A stretch of DNA of 19,988 nucleotides. Source: UMGS1484 sp045593325 (GTDB lineage: Bacteria > Bacillota > Clostridia > Oscillospirales > Acutalibacteraceae). The notes under the pieces are model-generated. The model did not search any database. It was not told where the DNA came from and was given only the letters and a program-made list of their open reading frames with translations. Made by a program: the position numbers and the translations under genes. Positions 1 through 7,961 of this stretch are shown one piece after another. The first letter of the stretch is position 1, and every line of letters begins with the position of its first letter. The stretch is taken from contig JAZNWL010000018.1 of assembly GCA_045593325.1 (NCBI GenBank), positions 1-19,988 of the forward strand, in the 5' to 3' direction.

Positions 1-1666
1 GTTTTTCAATTTTACATGCCATATCAACATAAATGGTACCGTATTTGCTCTTTTTCCCTTCAAAGGTGGTGTCCAGATATTTTTCGTTATCAGAACATTG
101 CACCACGGGATTATCGCATTTGGTACCGGGAACAGTGATCCAACCCACGGTTTCTTTATTGGTTTCCATGAGCTTTTCAAACCGTTCATTCATGGTGGCT
201 TCGGCATGGAACACTTCGCTGATCTGCTGTTGTTGATGTTGGGTAGCAAAACTCTGGTAGAAATAATCCACAATATAAACCGCAGACCCCAGGAACACCA
301 GCAAACAGAGGATCATAATGATTTTGCGAACCACCTCGGCAGGTTTATCCCCTTTCACGGGAATAATGGTTTGCCACCATTTCCGCTTTTTAGCAGGCTC
401 TTTTACAGGGGGCGATGCCATGAATTCTTCATCTTCGGTTAAGTGCAACCGCACCATATCCAAAGCATTCATAGCTGCTGTGGTGCGGATCTTTTCCCGG
501 GAACTGTCGGGATTGCATTTCAGTTTACGGGTGAAATACCGCTCACCGTCATACAAAGAGATATACACCAGACCCACGGGTTTTTCCTGGGTACCGCCAC
601 CGGGACCTGCAATGCCTGTAATACCCACACCGAAATCGGCTTTTCCTTTTTTCAAAGCCCCTGCTGCCATGGCTTCTGCTACCTGGGAACTCACGGCGCC
701 GTATTTTTTCAAAAGGGATTCGGGAACGTCCAACATTTCCTTTTTCACACGGTTGGCATAGGCAGAAACACCAAATTCAAACACGTCGGAAGCCCCCGAA
801 ACGTCGGTGAGCATTTCCGATAACATGCCTGCGGTGCAGGATTCAGCAGTGGCAATTTTCATTTCTTTGGCTTGTAATAAAGAAACCACCCGTTGTTGCA
901 AGGTAACGTTTTCTTCGGCATAGACTTTATTCCCCAACAGGGAAACAATTTCTTCCCGACAACTGCGACACCGTTCTTCACAGTCCACCCAATCGGTTCC
1001 TCGGGAAAGAATTTTAATACGGATATCACCGTTTTCCACATAAGTGGCAACCTGGGGATTTTCACTGATTAAAATATCCCCCAAAGCTTCGGCAATTTTG
1101 GATTCCCCCATGCCAAACACCTTAACGGTATGGCAAACCACCGTTTGGTCGGTTTTCCCCATAAGGTATTCTTCCACCGAAGTTTCAAAAATGGCTTGCA
1201 ACTCTTTGGGAGGACCGGGCAACATAATGATACATTGATTGCCCGATTCAATGGCACAACCATCCGCTGTGCCCACAGGGTTTTCAAACACAATGGCGTT
1301 TTCCGGGAACATGGCTTGTTTGCGGTTAATTTCCGGCATTTCGGCATTACGAGCCGCAAAAAAGGCTTCCAACCGGGTCATACTTTCTGCATGTTCCGTA
1401 AGGTTTAACCCAACAGCTTCGCAAACTACTTCTTTGGTCATATCGTCTGCCGTGGGACCCAGCCCCCCTGTAAAAATAATAATGGGGCTACGGGCAACTG
1501 CCGCCGCCAGTGCTTCGGTTATATTCTCGGGACGGTCGTCCACCGCTGTGTGGCGGGTAACGGCAATGCCCAAGGCATTCAACCGCCGAGATAAATAAGA
1601 TGCATCGGTATTGTTCACATCACCGGAGATCACTTCTGCGCCTACCGAGATAATTTCTGCATTCAT
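1..1666 (-). CDS. cinA: CinA-family protein fused to a membrane-anchored class-B-type sortase domain (3' end outside window)
   Basis: Reading the minus strand from ATG 1666 gives 555 codons without a stop, reaching the window edge. Residues 1-170 are a CinA/MoaB-like nucleotide-binding domain (MNAEIISVGAE, then TGGLGPTADDMTKE). Residues about 258-412 are the CinA C-terminal NMN amidohydrolase-type domain, with AESCTAG carrying the presumed nucleophile Ser276 and a GITGIAGPGGG loop. The CinA part has about the length of a normal free-standing protein. The frame then continues through a basic linker (PAKKRKWW, 424-431), one transmembrane helix (about 448-470), a Gln-rich stretch and a sortase-B-like start: NKETVGWITVPGT (503-515), NPVVQ, GKKSKYGTIYVD. 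Basic residues before the helix predict CinA inside and sortase outside the cell. The catalytic sortase Cys and Arg would lie beyond the window. Start chosen for AGGAGG 8 nt upstream; the gene begins 20 nt after thiI. Met416 (at 421) could start a separate sortase but has no clear ribosome binding site. Confidence 0.87.
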   Translation of the reverse strand, partial: MNAEIISVGAEVISGDVNNTDASYLSRRLNALGIAVTRHTAVDDRPENITEALAAAVARSPIIIFTGGLGPTADDMTKEVVCEAVGLNLTEHAESMTRLEAFFAARNAEMPEINRKQAMFPENAIVFENPVGTADGCAIESGNQCIIMLPGPPKELQAIFETSVEEYLMGKTDQTVVCHTVKVFGMGESKIAEALGDILISENPQVATYVENGDIRIKILSRGTDWVDCEERCRSCREEIVSLLGNKVYAEENVTLQQRVVSLLQAKEMKIATAESCTAGMLSEMLTDVSGASDVFEFGVSAYANRVKKEMLDVPESLLKKYGAVSSQVAEAMAAGALKKGKADFGVGITGIAGPGGGTQEKPVGLVYISLYDGERYFTRKLKCNPDSSREKIRTTAAMNALDMVRLHLTEDEEFMASPPVKEPAKKRKWWQTIIPVKGDKPAEVVRKIIMILCLLVFLGSAVYIVDYFYQSFATQHQQQQISEVFHAEATMNERFEKLMETNKETVGWITVPGTKCDNPVVQCSDNEKYLDTTFEGKKSKYGTIYVDMACKIEK

Positions 1667-1686
1667 ACCTTTTGCCTCCTTACCAA

Positions 1687-2856
1687 TTACTTAATCATTT
1701 CAAACAAGGTGCCTTCTACCGCCCGTTCCACCAGACCTTCAATATCCAAAGCCGCTTCGGCTTTTTCAATGTATTTCAAGCTGGGTTTGGTACGGGGATG
1801 GCGGGGGGTAAATACGGTGCAACAATCTTCATAAGGGAGAATGGACGTTTCAAAGGCACCGATTTTACGGGAAAGACGAACGATTTCATCTTTGTCAGTA
1901 CCAATTAAAGGACGGAACACTGGCATTTCACAAACCGCATCGGTACATACAATGGCATCCAGGGTCTGGCTTGCCACCTGACCAACGCTTTCCCCGGTAA
2001 TCAAGGCTTTACATCCTTCTTTTTGGGCAATTTTCTGAGCGCAACGCATCATAAACCGCCGCATAATTACCGTAAATAATTCCTCGGGACAATGCTCGCT
2101 GATTGCCAGTTGGGTTTCGGTAAAAGGCACAATAAAGAAAGGAATCCGCCCTGCATACCGGGAAACAATGGTCAGCAAATCCCGAACCTTTTGTTCCGCC
2201 CGAGGCCCTGTATAGGGCGGGCTGACGAAATGGATCGCCGAAAGGCCAATACCTCGGCGGGCCATCATATAAGAAGCCACGGGAGAGTCGATGCCCCCGG
2301 AAATGAGCACCGCGGCTTTTCCTGCTGTGCCAACTGGCATCCCCCCTGCTCCAGGCAGTTGATTGCCATGAATATAGGCACCGAAATCACGAACTTCCGC
2401 CATAACCAGCACGTCGGGATGATGAACGTCCACCTTTAAATGGTGGAACTTACTTAAAATATAGCCCCCCAATTCCCGAGCCAATTCAGGAGATTTCATG
2501 GGGAAGGATTTATCCGACCGTTTACATTCTACCTTAAAGGTTTTGGCGCCTTTTAATTCTTCCGCCAGATAGGCAACTGCCTTTTCGCAGATATCTTCAA
2601 AGGTTTTTTCGGCAACACAAGCACGGGAAAATGCCGACACCCCAAACACCTGGCTGACCCGCTCTACCCCTTGTTCAAAATCAAAGGTATCGTCCTGGGG
2701 TTCAATCATCATGGTAGACTGGGCTTTGGTGATCTTCACGTTTCCCAAAGGTTTCAGCCGACGCCGTAAATTTTTCATTAAAGCATCTTCAAAGGCATTC
2801 CTATTTTGCCCTTTTAATGCGATTTCACCATTTTTAATTAAAAGTATTTCTTTCAT
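1687..2856 (-). CDS. thiI: tRNA 4-thiouridine sulfurtransferase ThiI
   Basis: 389 residues. ThiI adenylates U8 of tRNA and transfers sulfur to make 4-thiouridine; in many bacteria it also supplies sulfur for thiazole synthesis. Visible are an N-terminal ferredoxin-like/THUMP region (about 1-170), the PP-loop SGGIDS at 186-191, ALITGESVGQVASQT further on, and the ThiI signature CCTVFTPRHPRTKP near the C-terminus. The protein stops soon after, so it lacks the C-terminal rhodanese domain of E. coli ThiI, as is usual in Gram-positive bacteria, where the sulfur donor is a dedicated cysteine desulfurase. Such a gene lies immediately upstream, about 20 bp away, which fits a nifZ-thiI type operon. 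The start at 2856 has AGGAAG a few bases upstream. Confidence 0.96.
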   Translation of the reverse strand: MKEILLIKNGEIALKGQNRNAFEDALMKNLRRRLKPLGNVKITKAQSTMMIEPQDDTFDFEQGVERVSQVFGVSAFSRACVAEKTFEDICEKAVAYLAEELKGAKTFKVECKRSDKSFPMKSPELARELGGYILSKFHHLKVDVHHPDVLVMAEVRDFGAYIHGNQLPGAGGMPVGTAGKAAVLISGGIDSPVASYMMARRGIGLSAIHFVSPPYTGPRAEQKVRDLLTIVSRYAGRIPFFIVPFTETQLAISEHCPEELFTVIMRRFMMRCAQKIAQKEGCKALITGESVGQVASQTLDAIVCTDAVCEMPVFRPLIGTDKDEIVRLSRKIGAFETSILPYEDCCTVFTPRHPRTKPSLKYIEKAEAALDIEGLVERAVEGTLFEMIK

Positions 2857-2876
2857 AGTTTCTTCCTCTTCCCGGG

Positions 2877-4013
2877 TTACCGTTTGCGATGCAATAAGCG
2901 ACAGGCATTGGTAAAGGCACCCACAAATTGGTCTACTTCATCCATAGTAGTATGATTGGAAAAACTGATTCGCAAGGCGCTGTCTACACGTTTGGGGGAT
3001 ATCCCCTGGGCAAGAAGCACGTGGCTTCGCCCACCCTTGGCACAGGCACTTCCCCCGGAAACGTAAACTTCTTCCGCCTCCAGGGCACGAATCATCACTT
3101 CCGAGGGAATCCCCGGAACCGAACAGTTGATAATATAAGGCGACCCCTCCGGGGCACTGTTGAGCACCGCATCGGCTACAGCTGTGATACCTTGCAATAA
3201 CTTGTCCCGCAGAAGAAGGGCTTGTTGCACCCCGTCATTTCCCTTGGGCAGTTCTTCCACTGCTTTTCCAAAAGCACCGATTTGAGAAACCGCCACCGTT
3301 CCCGAGCGAAGACCTTTTTCCTGGCCACCGCCATAGGTTTGGGGTAAAATGCGAACCCCTTTGCGAATATATATCGCCCCGACCCCTTTGGGGGCATGAA
3401 CTTTATGACCGCTGATGGTGGCAAGGTCCACATCCAACGTTCTCAAAGAAAAGGGATATTTCCCAAAGGCCTGCACGCAGTCAGAATGAATCAGGGCAGG
3501 TGAATTTTTTCTTTTAACAATATCACGAATTTTTTCCACAGGTTGAATGGCACCTGTTTCGTTATTCACCAGCATCATGGAAATCAAAACAGTTTGCTCA
3601 TCCACCGCTTCTTCCAAAGCCGACAGGCACACCACGCCGTTGTTTTCCACCGGTAAAATTACAATTTCAAATCCGCGATTTTTCAATTCTTCCACCGCCT
3701 GCAACACCGAAGGGTGTTCAATGGCAGTGGTAATGATTTTATTTCCCTTTCGTTTGGCGGCCATGGCACCGCCCAAAAGAGCTAAATTATTCCCCTCGGT
3801 TCCCCCGGAAGTGAAATATATCTCTTCCTTTTGGCAACCCATAGCGGCGGCAATAACATCACGGGCTTGTTCCACAGCCTGTTCAGCTTTCAGCCCTAAA
3901 GAATATACCGAAGCGGGATTCCCAAAATCAGAACACATCAGTTCCACCGCAACCTGAGCGGCGACAGGACTGACAGAGGTTGTTGCACTGTTATCTAAAT
4001 ATGCCATTGCCAA
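2877..4013 (-). CDS. Cysteine desulfurase (IscS/NifS family), probable ThiI partner
   Basis: 378 residues. This PLP enzyme converts cysteine to alanine and an enzyme-bound persulfide. Motifs are AYLDNSATT at the start, TSGGTEGNN, HSDCVQAFGK, the PLP lysine in SGHK (Lys204), a TYGGGQEKGLRSGT block, and the persulfide cysteine in GGSACAKGGRSHV (Cys324). The loop around this cysteine is short. It is the first gene of a minus-strand operon with thiI and the cinA-sortase gene, so its likely client is ThiI; no scaffold gene such as iscU is adjacent. The start is ambiguous: TTG at 4013 has AAGGAA about 7-8 nt upstream, while ATG at 4007 (two codons later) has it about 13 nt upstream. The promoter at 4049-4077 fits either. 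Confidence 0.95.
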   Translation of the reverse strand: MAMAYLDNSATTSVSPVAAQVAVELMCSDFGNPASVYSLGLKAEQAVEQARDVIAAAMGCQKEEIYFTSGGTEGNNLALLGGAMAAKRKGNKIITTAIEHPSVLQAVEELKNRGFEIVILPVENNGVVCLSALEEAVDEQTVLISMMLVNNETGAIQPVEKIRDIVKRKNSPALIHSDCVQAFGKYPFSLRTLDVDLATISGHKVHAPKGVGAIYIRKGVRILPQTYGGGQEKGLRSGTVAVSQIGAFGKAVEELPKGNDGVQQALLLRDKLLQGITAVADAVLNSAPEGSPYIINCSVPGIPSEVMIRALEAEEVYVSGGSACAKGGRSHVLLAQGISPKRVDSALRISFSNHTTMDEVDQFVGAFTNACRLLHRKR

Positions 4014-4048
4014 GAGGGGGTTCCTTCTTTCAAACTATACTCCAATTT

Positions 4049-4077
4049 ATTATACATCAATCCGCTTTTGTATTCAA
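4049..4077 (-). promoter_or_regulatory. Sigma-A promoter for the cysteine desulfurase-thiI-cinA operon
   Basis: On the minus strand, TTGAAT (4072-4077) is followed after exactly 17 bp by a perfect TATAAT (4049-4054), about 36-40 bp before the cysteine desulfurase start. It lies back to back with the dus promoter. Confidence 0.82.
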
Positions 4078-4134
4078 GAACTTTCTTTTCCCATTTTTCA
4101 CCTTTTTCTTACTCTGTGTTTCAAAATTTGCGAA

Positions 4135-4163
4135 TTGATTTTTTTATCGCCCCATGGTATACT
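4135..4163 (+). promoter_or_regulatory. Sigma-A promoter for dus
   Basis: TTGATT (4135-4140), a 17-bp spacer, then TATACT (4158-4163) preceded by TGG, an extended -10. The expected transcript start near 4170 leaves a leader of about 25 nt before the dus ATG. Confidence 0.8.
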
Positions 4164-4194
4164 GTAGAAAAACATAAAGTTAAGTGAGTATCGT

Positions 4195-5160
4195 ATGAAA
4201 ATCGGAACATTAGAAATTAACGGCTATGCCGCTTTGGCTCCCATGGCAGGGGTGGCAGACCGTGCTTTTCGGGAACTTTGTGTGGAACAGGGTGCCGCTT
4301 TTACGGTTGGAGAATTAACCTCCGCCAAAGGTGTGGTGCTGGGCAGTAAAAAATCCGAAGAACTGTTGGCGGTTTCCCAAAAGGAACGGCCCATGGCTTC
4401 TCAAATTTTCGGGTGTGACCCCCAGTATATGGCAAATGCCGCTGTCACTGCCCTTTCCTATCAACCTGATTTTATTGATATCAATATGGGTTGTCCTGCT
4501 CCCAAAGTTATTGCCAGCGGCGGTGGAAGCGCACTGCTGAAAAACCGTCATCTTGCCGCCGACATTGTAAAGGCGGTAAAAGGGGCGGTAGACGTGCCTG
4601 TAACGGTGAAAATGCGCCTGGGCTGGGACAGCAAATCCATTGTAGCGGTGGACTTCGCCAAAGCCATGGAAGAAGCAGGGGCAGATGCTATTACGGTTCA
4701 CGGCAGAACCAGGGAACAAATGTATGCTCCCTCTGCCGATTGGGAAGCCATTGCTCAGGTAAAAAAAGCGGTGAGTGTCCCTGTCATCGGGAACGGTGAC
4801 GTTTCCTCACCAAAAGATGCCGCAAAACTCTTTGAAACCACCAACTGTGATATGATCATGGTGGGACGGGGTGCCATGGGTTCTCCCTGGATTTTCAAAC
4901 AAATCAACACCTACCTCTCGGAAGGGAATCTTCTTCCCGACCCTCCCCTTGCCATGAAACTTCTCACCCTTCTTCGCCAATGCGAATCCATGTGTGAGTA
5001 TAAAGATCCCTATATCGCCATGTTGCAGATCCGCAAACACGCTGCCTGGTACATTAAAGGATTGCCCGGCGCCGCCGCTTTTCGTGGACAATGCGGTCAG
5101 ATCAGCAGTATGGACGATTTAAAACAACTGGTATATCAGGTATTGCAAAGTCAACAGTAA
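4195..5160 (+). CDS. dusB: tRNA-dihydrouridine synthase (Dus family, DusB-like)
   Basis: 321 residues, normal for the family. This FMN enzyme reduces uridine to dihydrouridine in the tRNA D-loop using NADPH. It starts with the typical TIM-barrel strand AALAPMAGVADRAFR. The catalytic cysteine is Cys100 in INMGCPAPK, followed by VTVKMRLGWD, the ITVHGRTREQMY motif, VIGNGDVSS and MVGRGAMGSPW for the flavin phosphate. A smaller helical domain closes the protein. The ribosome binding site is weak (AAGTGAG), but no better start exists nearby. It is the first gene of a two-gene unit with the lipoprotein at 5173. The family is certain; assignment to the DusB subgroup is by general resemblance. Confidence 0.94.
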   Translation: MKIGTLEINGYAALAPMAGVADRAFRELCVEQGAAFTVGELTSAKGVVLGSKKSEELLAVSQKERPMASQIFGCDPQYMANAAVTALSYQPDFIDINMGCPAPKVIASGGGSALLKNRHLAADIVKAVKGAVDVPVTVKMRLGWDSKSIVAVDFAKAMEEAGADAITVHGRTREQMYAPSADWEAIAQVKKAVSVPVIGNGDVSSPKDAAKLFETTNCDMIMVGRGAMGSPWIFKQINTYLSEGNLLPDPPLAMKLLTLLRQCESMCEYKDPYIAMLQIRKHAAWYIKGLPGAAAFRGQCGQISSMDDLKQLVYQVLQSQQ

Positions 5161-5172
5161 AGGAGAAGAAAA

Positions 5173-5613
5173 ATGAAACGAATTTTTGCCTGTTTATTGA
5201 TCATCGCCCTGCTTGTGGGCTGTGGAAACAGTTATTCTGCCGAAAGTTTATCCAAAAATTTTGAACTCAGCGACGTTGCCTCCATCACCCTGTCAGGCCC
5301 CAACGAGCAAGATAGCGAAGGCACCTCCATTGAACTGACCCCCGGCCAAGGGGACTATGCCAAGCTGGTGCAGTTGGTGGCAGGGGAAAAACTGACTGAA
5401 TGTCCCACCGACGCCTTTGGCCTTTGTGTGATCACTTATAACATCAACACAGGAGAAACGGTGAAAGTTTACCCCGCCAATGACGGTTCCCATTACGTTT
5501 GCCTTTTTTCCTTGAATCCCACGGTGGGTCGTTATTTGGAATTACCCCGGGAATCGGTGGAAGAAATCCGTCGAATCCTGGAAACCAATCAAATTCAGGT
5601 TATTTATGAATAA
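5173..5613 (+). CDS. Small predicted lipoprotein, unknown function
   Basis: 146 residues. The N-terminus is a lipoprotein signal: MKR, a hydrophobic stretch, then the lipobox LVGC with Cys17. The mature part is hydrophilic, with patches such as ASITLSGPNEQ and TVKVYPANDG that suggest a small beta-rich extracytoplasmic domain. I do not recognise a family. AAGGAG lies just before the ATG, and the gene starts 12 bp after dus, so the two are co-transcribed and end at the terminator at 5621. Nothing in the sequence explains a functional link with tRNA modification. Confidence 0.85.
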   Translation: MKRIFACLLIIALLVGCGNSYSAESLSKNFELSDVASITLSGPNEQDSEGTSIELTPGQGDYAKLVQLVAGEKLTECPTDAFGLCVITYNINTGETVKVYPANDGSHYVCLFSLNPTVGRYLELPRESVEEIRRILETNQIQVIYE

Positions 5614-5620
5614 CAGTTTT

Positions 5621-5650
5621 TACCGCCCTTTTTTAGGGCGGTATTTTTCT
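5621..5650 (+). terminator. Rho-independent terminator after the dus-lipoprotein unit
   Basis: A 9-bp perfect stem (TACCGCCCT / AGGGCGGTA) with a TTTTT loop, followed by TTTTTCT. It begins 8 bp after the lipoprotein stop. Confidence 0.92.
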
Positions 5651-5706
5651 TTTGGGAATATAACGGAAAATTTTAACAGAATTTACCTTTTTTTCCATTT
5701 TTCCCC

Positions 5707-5734
5707 TTGCATTTTTATTTTACCTTGGTATAAT
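5707..5734 (+). promoter_or_regulatory. Sigma-A promoter of groESL
   Basis: TTGCAT (5707-5712), a 16-bp spacer, and a perfect TATAAT (5729-5734) with an extended -10 TGG. It sits immediately upstream of the CIRCE operator. Confidence 0.85.
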
Positions 5735-5738
5735 ACTT

Positions 5739-5765
5739 TTAGCACTTAAATCAACCGAGTGCTAA
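5739..5765 (+). promoter_or_regulatory. CIRCE operator (HrcA binding site)
   Basis: TTAGCACTT, nine bases, GAGTGCTAA. This is the CIRCE consensus (TTAGCACTC-N9-GAGTGCTAA) with one mismatch, the last base of the left half. It starts 4 bp after the -10 box and so covers the predicted transcript start, where bound HrcA would block initiation. HrcA regulation is inferred; no hrcA gene is in the window. Confidence 0.95.
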
Positions 5766-5800
5766 ATTGACGTATATTATTCTTTCAGGAGGAATTTATT

Positions 5801-6088
5801 ATGAATATCAGACCCCTTGCTGACCGTGTTGTGATCAAAGCGGTGGAAGCAGAAGAAACCACCAAAAGCGGTATTATTTTAACCAGTGCCGCTCAGGAAA
5901 AACCGCAGGTTGCCCAAGTGGTTGCCATTGGCCCCGGTGCCAAAAATGAAGACGGTGTTATCATCCCCATGACCGTTAAAGTTGGGGATAAAGTATTGAC
6001 CGGGAAATATTCCGGCACCGAAGTTAAGGTGGACGGCGAAGAATACACCATTGTTCGGGAAGACGATATTTTAGCCATTGTTGACTAA
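5801..6088 (+). CDS. groES: Co-chaperonin GroES (Hsp10)
   Basis: 95 residues, full length. It forms the heptameric lid of the GroEL chamber. The N-terminal strand MNIRPLADRVVIK, the mobile loop that contacts GroEL (EETTKSGIIL, about 18-27), and the C-terminal YTIVREDDILAIVD are all typical. AGGAGG lies 8-10 nt before the ATG. It is the first gene of the CIRCE-regulated operon, 21 bp before groEL. Confidence 0.98.
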   Translation: MNIRPLADRVVIKAVEAEETTKSGIILTSAAQEKPQVAQVVAIGPGAKNEDGVIIPMTVKVGDKVLTGKYSGTEVKVDGEEYTIVREDDILAIVD

Positions 6089-6109
6089 TAACGAAGGAGA
6101 TAGAGTGTT

Positions 6110-7750
6110 ATGGCAAAAAACATTTTGTTCGGAGAAGACGCCCGCAAAGCATTACAAGCCGGTGTGGATCAACTGTCCAACACCGTAAAAGTTACCCTAG
6201 GTCCCAAAGGCCGCAACGTGGTAATTGAAAAGAAATACGGCGCCCCCCTCATTACCAATGACGGTGTTACCATCGCCAAAGAAGTGGAACTGACCGACCC
6301 CTTTGAAAACATGGGGGCGCAACTGGTAAAAGAAGTTGCCACCAAAACCAACGACATTGCCGGGGACGGTACCACCACCGCTACCCTACTTGCTCAAGCC
6401 CTGATTCGGGAAGGCATGAAAAACGTTGCCGCAGGCGCCAACCCCATGGACGTTCGCAGGGGCATTCAAAAAGCGGTGGATACCGCTGTGGAAACCTTGA
6501 AAGCCAACTCCCAAAAGGTAACAGGCTCCAAAGATATTGCCCGTGTTGCCACCGTTTCGGCTGCTGACGAATTTGTTGGCAACCTCATTGCCGAAGCTAT
6601 GGATAAAGTTTCCGCTGACGGGGTTATTACCGTGGAAGAATCCAAAACCGCCGAAACTTACAGCGAAGTGGTGGAAGGGATGCAATTTGACCGCGGGTAT
6701 ATTTCTCCTTACATGGCAACCGATTCCGACAAAATGGAAGCCATTCTGGATGATCCTTTCATTTTGATTACCGACAAGAAGATTTCCACCATTCAGGAAG
6801 TTCTTCCCCTGCTGGAACAAGTAGTGCAAGCAGGTAAAAAACTGGTGTTAATTGCAGAAGACGTAGAAGGCGAAGCCTTGGCTACCATTCTGGTGAACAA
6901 ACTCCGTGGCACCTTCACCTGTGTTTGCATTAAAGCCCCCGGTTTTGGTGACCGCAGAAAAGAAATGCTTCAGGACATTGCCATTTTAACCGGCGGTGAA
7001 GTCATTACCGAAGAATTGGGTCTGGATCTGAAAGATGCTACCCTTGCTCAACTGGGTCGTGCCCGTCAGGTAAAAGTTTCCAAAGAAAACACCATCATTG
7101 TGGATGGTGCAGGGTCTGCCGATTATATTAAAGATCGCATCGGTCAGATCAAAAATCAAATCGAAATCACCACTTCCGATTTCGACCGTGAAAAACTCCA
7201 GGAACGTCTGGCAAAACTTTCCGGCGGTGTAGCTGTCATTAAAGTTGGTGCCGCCACCGAAGTGGAAATGAAAGAAAAGAAACTTCGCATTGAAGACGCT
7301 CTGGCAGCCACCAAAGCCGCTGTGGAAGAAGGGATCGTTGCCGGGGGCGGTACTGCCCTGCTGGATACCATTCCTGCTGTGGAAGCCCTGGTGGAAACCC
7401 TGGAAGGGGACCAAAAAACAGGGGCACAAATCGTTCGCCGTGTACTGGAAGAACCCATGCGCCAAATTGCCGCCAACGCAGGTTTGGAAGGCAGTGTTAT
7501 CGTTAACCAGGTTCGCACCTTTGAGGGCATTAACTACGGTTTCGATGCTCAAAAAGAAACTTACGTGGACTTGATGGAAGCCGGTATTGTTGACCCCACC
7601 AAGGTAACCCGCTCTGCATTGCAAAACGCCGCTTCGGTTGCCGCTATGGTGCTCACCACCGAATCCTTGATTGCCGAACGCAAAGAAGATGCCGATGCCG
7701 CCAATGCTGCCGCCGCAGCCGCTGCTGCCGCAGGTGGCGGAATGTACTAA
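6110..7750 (+). CDS. groEL: Chaperonin GroEL (Hsp60)
   Basis: 546 residues, full length. This ATP-driven tetradecamer folds cytosolic proteins with GroES. Signatures are VTLGPKGRNVV and GDGTTTATLLAQALI (ATP site, equatorial domain), GFGDRRKEML (apical domain), the GroEL box AATEVEMKEKKLRIEDAL, and VAGGGTALLDT. The C-terminus is an alanine-rich run ending GGGMY, a short version of the GGM tail that projects into the cavity. The start has GAAGGAGATAG upstream. It is co-transcribed with groES and followed at once by a strong terminator. Confidence 0.99.
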   Translation: MAKNILFGEDARKALQAGVDQLSNTVKVTLGPKGRNVVIEKKYGAPLITNDGVTIAKEVELTDPFENMGAQLVKEVATKTNDIAGDGTTTATLLAQALIREGMKNVAAGANPMDVRRGIQKAVDTAVETLKANSQKVTGSKDIARVATVSAADEFVGNLIAEAMDKVSADGVITVEESKTAETYSEVVEGMQFDRGYISPYMATDSDKMEAILDDPFILITDKKISTIQEVLPLLEQVVQAGKKLVLIAEDVEGEALATILVNKLRGTFTCVCIKAPGFGDRRKEMLQDIAILTGGEVITEELGLDLKDATLAQLGRARQVKVSKENTIIVDGAGSADYIKDRIGQIKNQIEITTSDFDREKLQERLAKLSGGVAVIKVGAATEVEMKEKKLRIEDALAATKAAVEEGIVAGGGTALLDTIPAVEALVETLEGDQKTGAQIVRRVLEEPMRQIAANAGLEGSVIVNQVRTFEGINYGFDAQKETYVDLMEAGIVDPTKVTRSALQNAASVAAMVLTTESLIAERKEDADAANAAAAAAAAAGGGMY

Positions 7751-7773
7751 TTTCGTACCTTATAAATGAACAA

Positions 7774-7812
7774 CCGCTCAAAGAGGGAATTCCCTCTTTG
7801 GGCGGCTTTTTT
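7774..7812 (+). terminator. Rho-independent terminator after groEL
   Basis: A long stem, CCGCTCAAAGAGGG paired with CCCTCTTTGGGCGG (one G-T pair), around an AATT centre, followed by CTTTTTT. It begins 23 bp after the groEL stop. Confidence 0.92.
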
Positions 7813-7961
7813 GTACCATCTTTCGTCAAGAAAAAGATGGCAACAATTATTTTCATAAAATCAAGGTATAAAAACAATGTTTTTTTCTTTTGCATTGGGT
7901 TTTAATAGATATGTAAAGGTTTTATATACCTTGCACATCATAAAAATCAGGAGGATACACA
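7813..7961 (+). promoter_or_regulatory. Leader region of the dockerin protein gene; promoter not clear
   Basis: AT-rich, 149 bp. It holds a second hairpin (CCATCTTT / AAAGATGG, 7816-7840) without a T-run. The best -35-like box is TTGCAT at 7890-7895, but no good -10 lies at the right distance, so I cannot fix the promoter. AGGAGG at 7951-7956 is a strong ribosome binding site for the ATG at 7962. Confidence 0.35.

Noticed and set aside
98..823. Overlapping plus-strand open frames near the left edge
   Set aside because: They are antisense to the CinA-sortase frame, which has recognisable motifs over the whole stretch.
6986..7624. A 212-codon minus-strand frame inside groEL
   Set aside because: Shadow of groEL; no ribosome binding site and a composition typical of an antisense frame.
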